64,000 nt of DNA from Prostheceraeus crozeri (lineage: Eukaryota > Platyhelminthes > Polycladida > Euryleptidae): assembly GCA_907163375.1 (NCBI GenBank), contig CAJQUW010003174.1, positions 620,001-684,000 on the forward strand, written 5' to 3'. The translations under genes were made by a program, and so were the position numbers. The notes under the pieces are model-generated. The model saw only the letters and a program-made list of their open reading frames with translations. It searched no databases and was not told the DNA's origin. Shown here piece after piece: positions 55,346-64,000 of the stretch (positions within the stretch are counted from its first letter, which is position 1; every line of letters begins with the position of its first letter).

Positions 55346-55519
55346 CGCAACTAGCTCTTTGCTTTTACGTGAATGCTATAAAAGTAGTTGAAATCGATAA
55401 TAGCGATGATCGATCGCTGAAAGCCAAGTGCGGCCGCACATTGTTGTTTGCGTTAATGCTAGTAGCGTTGTTCGCTCGCTAATAGCGGTTATGTGAACCG
55501 GGCATAAACTTACTGTACA

Positions 55520-56697
55520 CAGTGGTGGAAGCAGTTAATCGATTCTGCACGATTAATCGTACGACGGAATCAATCGCGCGATTCTTGAATGCTCTGAATT
55601 TTTTTTGCAATTTGACTTCTCAATGAAATTTGCTTGATGAAATAAAAGCAATGTTTCTATTCACTCTTTCATCATTTGAGATAATTGCAATGCGCGGGTA
55701 CTCGCTCATGATATCATGTATAGCTAGACAGAGCTGCCGTGTGAAATCTCTATGGAAGTTCCCCATGCCCATGGGCTTCCATGCCATACCACATGAATGC
55801 GTCATTTTAATTTTACACCATGGCGTTAACCACATTCGTTTAGGTGAGGTATGTGAGGTACACGATTGATACGAATCTTGCATATTGACAAGACAGTCAA
55901 GCATAGTGGGTCGCTATCATATTATATCTCCGCATTGAATTCATATACATACATTGATAACAGCGCGTATCAATGCCTGATTTACATTCAACATGCACAC
56001 TATGAACATAACCCGGTAACAATTGCCCTAGCAGATTTGCTAATTATGAAGATTGTAGAGGGCCAGTCCGCCTGGGCGTAAGATAGAGAGATGTCCTCAC
56101 ACTTGAACTATATATGTTTCAAGCACAAAAATTCCTTGGTAGCAGTAGACTCTGCGCTCTTCTCTCTACAAAGGATTATCAGTACGGCCATGAATGGACC
56201 ATAGTAGCTGAAAATATCTGCATTGGCTGAACAAACTGAAGGACTGCACAACAGGCTGTTTAATTATCCTGGCTTTGCCGTGTGGCTGATAATCATAGAG
56301 ATTGTAGAGAGCCAGTTCTAGACATTTTAAGCTAGTCTGGCCATCCCCAGCCGTGCTGACGAACTCTTGTAGGGCGCAGTGCAGTGTCTAAGGCTGCCAC
56401 AATTTTTGTAGTTAAAATTGTTCGAGTTTGAGGACGTCTCACTATTAGATTTGTTTATGTTTCGCAATCACTATGAGATTAATAGTTTGATTAAATTGAT
56501 GCATAATTATGCTTAACTGATAGAAGAAGCGGCAAATGCCTGCACTCCTACAGCTATGTTACACAAAATATAATTGATAAATACCATAACAAATAAAGAT
56601 CCAGTGATTAGAAGTCTACAGTTAATCTAGCTTGCAATATTTTCATTTGAGTCGCACAATTCAGAATCCCGCGAAAATCGAATCGAGCCCGCCACTG
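55520..56697. mobile_element. Possible hAT-like element (CAGTGG ends)
   Basis: The left end CAGTGGTGGAAGC and right end GCCCGCCACTG are short imperfect inverted repeats of the CAGTGGYGG type. Flanking octamers ACTGTACA and GCTGTTCA agree at 6 of 8. AATCGATT-rich subterminal DNA follows both ends. No transposase is present. A similar end CCCACCACTG lies at 60,631-60,640 and could instead pair with one of these. Confidence 0.4.
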
Positions 56698-57179
56698 GCT
56701 GTTCAGGTATAGTAGGATTTATTTAATTAATTATTAGCTGAGCTTCGCCTGTTAGCCCTTGCTAATTTGATCAATTGATCTTCTTTCTCGTGGCAGCAAA
56801 TTAAAATTGATCATTTTTGGCCCAATATCCGATAAAAATGGAAAGACTTGTAACACTACTCATTCGTCCTGCTAATATACTACTAACAGAGATTCCAAGC
56901 ACTGCCGCTTACACGCTCAACACAACAAATGTGTGTAAAGCGCCAATATAGGCTCATAGGAGTTGCTCCGAAAGCAAGATAACATCGTTTTTTCCAATTC
57001 TCAGGTTTACCCCAATGTCGTCTTACCTAATATATTTGCCAGATTTCAAATACGCAATAGTCATAGTTACTGCTTGACGTGCGACAATCATCGTGCCGAA
57101 GAATTTATCGCTACATGGATTTTGCTAAAAACTTCTTCAAGCCCGTTTCATAACAATCTGCATGTACACGTTGATGCAC
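56698..57179. other. No recognisable gene
   Basis: A spacer between the hAT-like element and R1 copy 5, with only short frames. Confidence 0.4.
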
Positions 57180-57682
57180 AGAATTAGATTGTTTACGCGC
57201 ATCACTTTGCCAGAAGTTCAAACTGATTCAAAACGATGGCACATGCAGGAACTCACTAAGTGGTCAAAAGGAAATCTTTAATATCTTACAGAGATAGGAA
57301 AAATAGTCGTGCGTTGCTTGTGGATTGCTCTGAATTCCTTCAAAATGCTCCGATCGTCACGATTCCTTCAGATTCGAAGAATTCAGATTATTGCCCAAAG
57401 GGTTTCCCGATAATGTTGTGCCCTCCGATCATTTTTAAAAAAGTAAATCGTTCACAAACTTCTCTGTAGAACTTGACATCGTCTGTGTCTCTTTGCTGTG
57501 TGATCCGGTTGATAACAGTCACTGAAACGTCGCACAATTTGGCGTGTTTAATGTTGAGCTGGTTGCTCATTGTTCGATTGCTATGGTATTTTGTCAGCAG
57601 AGTGTGCCATTTCAATAAGGTTACATGTTCCAATGATTTCTTTCTAGTCAAACAGAAGAAGAGACGACCTGTCTAATTCTGT
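57180..57682 (+). repeat. Dispersed repeat R1, copy 5
   Basis: Begins AGAATTAGATTGTTTACGCG and ends AAGAAGAGACGACCTGTCTA, the same limits as copy 1. Differences from copy 1 are scattered substitutions and a deletion of about 20 bp near 57,445. Confidence 0.75.
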
Positions 57683-60203
57683 GTCCGAAATCTTCTTCTA
57701 CCAGCAATAATTTCAAGCTAGGATACTAAAAATGGCACACTTTTTTAGTATAGCATCAGACAACTTATTTTAGATATATTTACAGTTGGCAAAACCAAAA
57801 ATGTCAAGATGCAAGACATGAGCAACTATTTTAAGAAAAATTCCACTTTCGTGACAATGTTTGACACAGAAGAGACGTATTGTGTTAGATTAATACTGTA
57901 AGACAAATAATCTCGTCTGAACAAGGGACTGAAGTGCAGTTCCTGTCTGTACGATGCTTTAAATATCACATCATACAACTATCAATGTCATTTGATGTCT
58001 AAGAGAAAAGGAAATGAACATTGAATGATTTTGATGTGCATGTGATGAAGCATAATCCTCCAAAAATATTTAATTAAAGAAGATTATTAACCGAATTCAG
58101 TTCATAGAACTTCAATATTGTGAGAAGAACGGTTTGTCTCATTTATTCAGGTGTTCGTGTTGATTAAAATTAAACTTTCTAACTTCTTCTGTGAGAATTG
58201 CAGCATATCTATTGGTTCTCCACATTTTAGTGGAAATCACTTTCTCTTCAAGTTACATTTTTCAGGATTCACTTGAACCTCTCCTTATGGCTCAATCTGC
58301 TCGCACGATGCATTCAACTGTGCATTGTGAGTTTCGTGCAAGCGAGACAAAATATTCCGTTAGAAATTTGATTCAACATCAACGAAGTCTGTCACTGATA
58401 TTATGTTGCGCTGAACCAGGGATTCGGGAGCAATTTTAGGGCCGCATTTATTAGGTCTGCAAAGAAGACCGCCGCTGCTACGGCCTGGTCACTCAGGAAT
58501 GAGAGGAACGGCTTTTTTCAATGTAACGGTTAGACCTTAGCTTTTAAATACCTTTCGAGACTTTGGAGTCTAAAAAAGCCTTTTCATTAATTCTTAATTG
58601 TACATGTATGATAAAAAGCGCTTGTGATGTCCAAGATATCATATGCTGACATCAACCAAATGTTTGAAATTTGAAATCGTTCTTCACGCTTGTTGATTCC
58701 TTGACGATTTGACTATTGTCTTTCATAGAGATGGGTTTTGAAGTTGTTGACTTTATTCTCCAAAACATCAAGATTACATTATGTATTAGATAGAGTACTT
58801 ATTTCGAATACTTTAAGAGGATAAAGCACGAGTTTTATTTTCTCAAAGTATGAAAATAAAGTAGTCTATCTGATATAAAATATGTTTGTCATTTGAAAGA
58901 AGTCTCTCGGAAAATAAATAATTTTTCTCTCGGCAAATAAAGTGTCGGTGACGAAAATGGAGTTCAGGAATCTTAGATACATCCGCAATTTGTCTCAATT
59001 TATCCTAGATATATGATAGATATCTGTGATTTATGGCAAGTCTAATTTCACAGTCCCAGATGTATTTCGTGCATTGCACCACCAATTTCTATAATAGACT
59101 GAATAAGTTTGTCTAGCAATAAAGCACTATTTTGAAAAATGGAGTTTCATGATGGGAATGAAACATTTCTTTGTTAAACAGTCTGTTGTCCAGCATATCA
59201 GTGGAAAAATTTGAATATTTATTGCACAGCTCAATTTATTGCAATCAATTATTGCATACATTAATTATTAATTAATTACATTTATTAATTATTGCATTGT
59301 GCATTCATTTATTGCACGATCTCAATGACCACTTTAATTTCATAACATAGACGTACACTTCAACACATAACTGCTGCAAACATAGCATCACAGATTTCAT
59401 GGAACTCAAAATTCTCAGCATAATGGGAAGAATGCTATGAAAATTGGCAATCAATGGACATAATTCACAAAATGCCTCGCTTTCACAAATAAAAATTCCA
59501 ATTCTTGAGATAAATTTTACTTATGTCAAGTGCATCATACACACCGCCATTTTGAATATAACCAATAAAATTTACAATGACATGGTTGCTCTTTAGATAT
59601 GCATGTAATCTAACATGAGCAAAAACTAAGAATTGTTCATAAAGAAGACTAACATGTTAAATCGCTGAGAATACATCAGTAAAGTTCATAAAACGATAAT
59701 TTTTGTGTGCAGCGGAGCGTTGAATCTGTTGAGTGCTATACAACTGTCTTAGTAAAACCTGCTAAGTAAACAGATAAAGCAACATGCTGTCTTGAAAGCT
59801 CAAGTGATTATTGCTTTTTAAGATGCTTACTGTAAAACATCTGATGGTTCATATTATTAAGAAAGTTCATTAATTGTGTGTCTCAGCCCTTACACATGTT
59901 CAATATAGCCGATTATCGTCAAATTTATCATTAAATTCTCATATAACTTGAGGAACTGTTATTATTTGAATTGACGAATCCTATTTTTAACTTTAAAGAG
60001 TTAATCAACTGATGATTACATGTATAATGCGTTTACCAGATAAATCATAAGTAAAAAGATATTAATGAATATTTACAATTCCTGTAACTTAGTGGACGCT
60101 TCTTTGAAATTTCATTTGGCTTAACTCTGCTTCATGCAATTTGGCGTGATGATCACCATTATTTGTTTACGTGGTCTAAAGGATCGTGTTCAAGCAAAAA
60201 GTA
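57683..60203. other. No recognisable gene
   Basis: AT-rich DNA. A TTATTGCA/TTAATTA-rich low-complexity patch lies at about 59,220-59,330. The 82-codon frame at 58191-58439 (SSSYIFQDSLEPLLMAQSAR) has no known domain. Confidence 0.4.
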
Positions 60204-60422
60204 CACTGTAAACTGTCACCTCCTAAAATCGAAGAAATATGCATCCTAAAGCGCGACACACTAGAATTTTAGGAGGTTGCGTGAAATAGAGTGTTGACAT
60301 ACTAAAGAGAATAATAGCACTAGTGTGCTAGCCTCCTAAAACGCTTTGCTTTAGGATTTTTTTATTAGTTACGAATAGTGTCTTGCTTTAGTGTGTGATT
60401 TCGGAGGTGCTGGTTTAGAGTG
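60204..60422. mobile_element. 219-bp MITE, copy 1
   Basis: Starts CACTGTAAACTGTCACCTCC and ends GGAGGTGCTGGTTTAGAGTG. TA lies on both sides, a possible TA target duplication. It is nearly identical to 61245-61463, including CATCCTAAAGCG, ACTAGAATTTTAGGAGG and TTACGAATAGTGTC. CCTCCTAAAA-type motifs occur in both orientations, giving a dyad structure. Confidence 0.82.
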
Positions 60423-60630
60423 TATGGTGATTTCAAAGAACTTCATAAAGAAGACAGAAAGTGTGTCAATCATTTGGATCCAGTTATCAAGTAAAGTATT
60501 AATGCGCCTGCAGCAATGAGTAGCAAATTAGATCTGTACATCAACTACTGAGAGAAAGCATCGACTTTGAAAAGAATTGTGCGATTCGAATCGTGCCAAT
60601 TTCAAAATGCCGATTAATCGATTAATCACG

Positions 60631-60640
60631 CCCACCACTG
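60631..60640 (-). other. Isolated hAT-like end
   Basis: CCCACCACTG preceded by a GATTAATCGATTAATCAC palindromic stretch; on the minus strand it reads CAGTGGTGGGCGTG, matching the style of the 55,520 end. Its partner is not identified. Confidence 0.35.
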
Positions 60641-61244
60641 AGCTGCCACCTTTTCGTCAGTGGCCCCAAAATGCTCCTTAATTGGAACACTTCTTCACTA
60701 CTACAAAACAGCACGACTGTCGGACCAGCTTGCCTTTTGCAAGTACCCTGAATTGAAAAGTCACGCGTTTTTAATGGGGAAATTTTAGCATGCGGCACGC
60801 GTATTGGTTCTAAACATGATTCAGTTGAATTATTGACTCAATTCAAATACGAAGAGGTATTTCTTCAATAAGCTTGGGATTTGTATAGAAAGCACCAACA
60901 GATCATATTCTTTCATATATGTGACTCCACTCTGATACCAATATAATGACTTGTTTTAACAACATTGTTAATAACATGTTTCTACTTCTGGAAATTTCAA
61001 CAAATGCCATTTCCTCATGATGAGATGTTTCGATGTAATGAAGGAACTTCACAGATATATTTTTTACATATATTATATGATATTTCTACACAAATCATAT
61101 TGGAAAATGCCTCTTCAACTGCAGTCTACTGTCAATAGGTCAATTAAATTGCATTTGCAATCAATATGCCACAATTTCTCCGTTGGAAAAAGATGGGTCT
61201 CTTCAATCCAGGCAATTTATGAAAGACAAACGATCCGGTCCGGC

Positions 61245-61463
61245 CACTGTAAACCAGCACCTCCTAAAATCGGGTAAATCTGCATCCTAAAGCGCCACAC
61301 ACTAGAATTTTAGGAGGTTGCGTGAAATAGAGTGTTGACATACTAAAGAGAACAATAACTCTAGTGCGCTAGCCTCCTAAAACGCTCTACTTTAGGATTT
61401 TTTTATTAGTTACGAATAGTGTCTTGCTTTAGTGTGTGATTTAGGAGGTGATGGTTTATAGTG
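61245..61463. mobile_element. 219-bp MITE, copy 2
   Basis: Same length and orientation as 60204-60422, starting CACTGTAAACCAGCACCTCC and ending GTGATGGTTTATAGTG. The flanks do not show a TA duplication here. No coding capacity. Confidence 0.82.
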
Positions 61464-61591
61464 AGACGTGCAGTTTTGTAGTAATCAAATGGTGCAAATT
61501 AACTTGTAAAGTTCAAATCACGACCTCGGTCCCTGCACAACGTGGCAATTCCCGGACTATGAGCTGCTGACGAGATATTCTGAAGCCCCCA

Positions 61592-61601
61592 CACTGTAAA
61601 T
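61592..61601 (+). other. Orphan CACTGTAAAT end
   Basis: A third occurrence of the end motif, 129 bp after MITE copy 2, followed by several GGTATGT/ACATACC-type repeats up to about 61,830 in both orientations. Probably a further, decayed inverted-repeat element whose other end is unclear. Confidence 0.4.
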
Positions 61602-61848
61602 CGCTGGATACCAAAATTACATACAATTTGAAACTAACATCTGATACGAGATTTTTCATACCACATCTCACTTACTTTAGTATGTGATTGGTATGTAGCG
61701 ATACGAACTATTCTATCTGTGATTGGTTGTTTTACACTGAAATACGAATTGTTGGTATGTTTTATATACGAGACCCGATGCAAATTCATACTCATTCGCA
61801 TGCCTTTGGTATGTGTTTGGTATGTGCAGCTTTAAGTCACATAGCAAA

Positions 61849-61866
61849 ATATATATATATATATCA
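61849..61866. repeat. (AT)n microsatellite
   Basis: An uninterrupted TA dinucleotide run of about nine units. Confidence 0.8.
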
Positions 61867-62428
61867 CATACTACTGTCAAATAACTTTTTTCGGTAATAC
61901 CAGTTTTTTGTTTGATAGAGTGATATTTAAGTACATTAGATTTATTGTGAATTTTACGCTCCACGAATATGTTGTCGATGCTACTTGTCTAGCAACATCA
62001 ACAGGACGTCTAGTTAACTCTACTTTATGACCCAAGTTGAAAAACATCATTTCATTTAAACGATGTTCATTTTATATTTCATATGATCATTTCATTTCAT
62101 ATCACTAGACATTGACTGAGACTAGAAAACAAACAGCAACGTACGGCATTTAACCCTCGTCCTACTGAGGTGTTTTGACAAACGCGCCCAGCTGGAGGAT
62201 GCCTATTTCCGAAACTAAAAGTCTAATTTCAAGATAAAATACGTCAAATGAAGGCTCTCATCATGACAAGTCAGAATATTATCATTTTTTTGATATTCAA
62301 GGTCACTGAGGAGGTCAAAGGTCAAAAAAGATGATTTTTACTATGGCCATTATTTCTTGCCCTATCTAAGAAACCATTTTAAATTTTGAATTCAGGAGGT
62401 AGATGAAATTTTTGAAAGGGGGGCTGAG

Positions 62429-62444
62429 CGCCCCTAGAGGGGCG
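62429..62444. other. GC-rich short hairpin
   Basis: CGCCCCTAGAGGGGCG is a perfect 7-bp inverted repeat with a 2-base centre in otherwise AT-rich DNA. There is no T run after it and no gene before it, so a terminator reading is not supported. It may be part of a decayed element that begins with the CCTCGTCCTACTGAGG motif near 62,155. Confidence 0.45.
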
Positions 62445-62699
62445 ACGGTTGACATGGAATTCCCTGAAATTGAAGATTTGAATGACATGTTGATGATTTT
62501 CTCGCTTTTACATTGTTCTTGGGTAGCGCTTGTCCAACAAAGATTGATTTTTTCTTTCCACAGCGATTTGATTTTTTACTATCAGTGACTTCTCTAACTC
62601 ATTTGATATTTCCACATTGCAAAATGAGGAAACATGAAGTTTGCAAGATTTGTTTTGAGTTGGCATTTTTATACACTCGCAAGACATATTTGTCATAAC

Positions 62700-64000
62700 T
62701 CTTTGAGTTTGAAAAGGAATGAAATTCTTCTGACTTTATTTCGCATAAATATTTGCATACCATCACCTGTTCATAAATACTGACATATTTTAGAACATAT
62801 TTATTCCTCGAACTCTACCGATGTATATTTAAAACGGTAGAGCTATCTATTTGATGAACAAGTTCCCCAACGAATGCTTTTCTGACGTCAGATATTTAAT
62901 CACAACTCATACACTTCCTGTCAATCGTGCTAATGAACATTTTCTCCATCCTGTACGATATCGATACAACCGAAAGAATTTTCATTATTTTAAAGTCATT
63001 TAATCATTATGTAAACAATTTCCTTCGCTGTGAATGTGTGATCTGTAAATACTTTCTGGACATGTTTGAGAATCACGAGAAATCGAGTGACATAGTCCAT
63101 CAGAGAAAAATGGATATCTGCAACGAAGGAGAGTCATTTTGGCCTGAATTATTTAGTTAAATTCATTAGTTTAATTGTTTTAGTTGCTTCTCGTCAGGTC
63201 CATGACGAACTCTTATTTCAGTTCTTATATGATAAAATAAAATCGTTTATAAGTATTAATTTATTTCCCTTACCGTCTTCAGTTGAGTCGACAAGCCTTT
63301 ATACGTATTTCAGTGCCTACTCTATACTGGAGTAGGTTACTCTATGTATTTTAGTATTAATTAATGTTCATTCGTTCAGGACTTTTAATTACCTGCACGG
63401 ACTTTTAATTACCTAATTATTTACAGGATTCTCCACTAGGATAGTTGTTTAACTTTGGCATCTTCCGTTTCCTGGATCCTTCGAATTTTTTTGACCGTGT
63501 CGTGTCTTGATTCGATTAGAAATATGTTGGAAATTTGGAAAATTAGTGTTGCATATTATTTAATAGAAAGTATTATTTTATTTCTGAAGAACAATTCGAC
63601 GCGCGGTTACAACGGAGTATGAAAAATAGTTCATAAGTAATTATTGCCAGTTATAAACATATGCAGTTGCTAGAGAAAGAAATCTTTTTAACTTGGAAAT
63701 TACTCTGATATAGCTATTCCAGGCAAATTCAGTGAATGAAATTCTTGCATCGTGTTCATCAATTTTTCATTGCTCGCGTTTTTTTATTTCTACTCATTCT
63801 GCTATTTGTCTTGTAAACGCATCGCTATTGTACACTTTGATTATATTCATTTTGAATTTCGCTATTTTGCTTTCATGTCTCTCTTTACAATGTTTCCACA
63901 AAACTGAGTTATCATTTTTCTGTTGTAATTGTTGCATATGTTCTCTACCTCTAATCTTGCCATCTCTTGAAGTTTCACCAATGAATACTGAGTCATATTC
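62700..64000. other. No recognisable gene
   Basis: AT-rich. A 77-codon plus-strand frame at 62927-63160 (CECVICKYFLDMFENHEKSS) contains a Cys pair but no domain I recognise. A direct repeat GGACTTTTAATTACCT occurs twice near 63,380-63,415. Confidence 0.4.

Larger units (their letters stand above)
52337..55503 (+). mobile_element. PIF/Harbinger transposon, Harbinger C
   Basis: 3,167 bp with ends GCCCGGTTCACATAACCGCT and AGCGGTTATGTGAACCGGGC (at least 26-bp perfect TIRs). Flanks are TTTTAA on the left and ATAAAC on the right, close to a TAA-type duplication but offset by a base. It carries a MADF-type partner gene (plus) and a transposase (minus), convergent. It is clearly a different lineage from Harbinger-1 and A. 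Confidence 0.92.

Noticed and set aside
62429-62444. Rho-independent terminator
   Set aside because: The hairpin lacks a following T run and the sequence is eukaryotic.

Overview
This window looks like a stretch of repeat-dominated, AT-rich nuclear DNA from an invertebrate animal. No host gene, ribosomal RNA, convincing tRNA gene, bacterial operon or CRISPR array could be recognised. Almost everything that can be named is a transposable element or its debris: PIF/Harbinger DNA transposons with spliced partner genes, Penelope-like elements (PLEs) with a GIY-YIG endonuclease, CR1/Jockey-like and RTE-like LINE relics, tRNA-derived SINEs, a mariner relic, and several hAT-like or fold-back MITEs. 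The mix of PLE, Harbinger and RTE fits a marine invertebrate such as a mollusc, echinoderm, cnidarian or hemichordate, but the species cannot be fixed from sequence alone.

Layout. 0-5 kb: a copy of an unnamed dispersed repeat (called R1 here), a SINE, a minus-strand LINE relic split by a second SINE with an intact 8-bp target duplication, a tRNA-like sequence and a 256-bp hAT-type MITE. 5.4-9.0 kb: a 3.57-kb DNA transposon with perfect 355-bp terminal inverted repeats (TIRs) and a roughly 650-residue cysteine-rich, DDE-like transposase of a superfamily I cannot assign, broken by two -1 frameshifts at the same 7-mer. 11.3-14.7 kb: Harbinger-1 (intact transposase, two-exon Myb/SANT-like gene, internal MITE). 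15-24.9 kb: mostly unrecognised, with a near-perfect 110-bp-arm hairpin at 18.75-19.05 kb. 25-26.9 kb: LINE tail, SINE, inverted R1 copy. 30.8 kb: palindromic MITE. 32.3-34.5 kb: two LINE relics head to tail. 35.2-35.7 kb: a 21/23-bp minisatellite. 35.8-36.4 kb: a mariner relic.

36.7-43.5 kb is a nested stack. A 5'-truncated PLE remnant (minus strand) was hit by a hAT-type MITE, itself hit by a second MITE, and by Harbinger A. A rearranged, inverted, deleted copy (Harbinger B) lies beside it next to a 190-bp exact duplication of the PLE. 45.7-48.5 kb: two R1 copies and a second repeat module (R2). 49.3-51.9 kb: a PLE with an uninterrupted RT/GIY-YIG frame. 52.3-55.5 kb: Harbinger C (MADF-type partner gene, intact 435-residue transposase). 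55.5-63 kb: hAT-like ends, another R1 copy, and a pair of nearly identical 219-bp MITEs.

How the genes work together. In each autonomous Harbinger the transposase and the DNA-binding partner are convergently arranged between the TIRs, as expected for this superfamily, where the partner helps transposase reach the nucleus and the ends. The MITEs and SINEs carry no proteins and would depend on machinery supplied elsewhere. Intact frames (Harbinger-1 and C transposases, the 49.6-kb PLE) beside elements broken by one or two single-base changes suggest recent activity.
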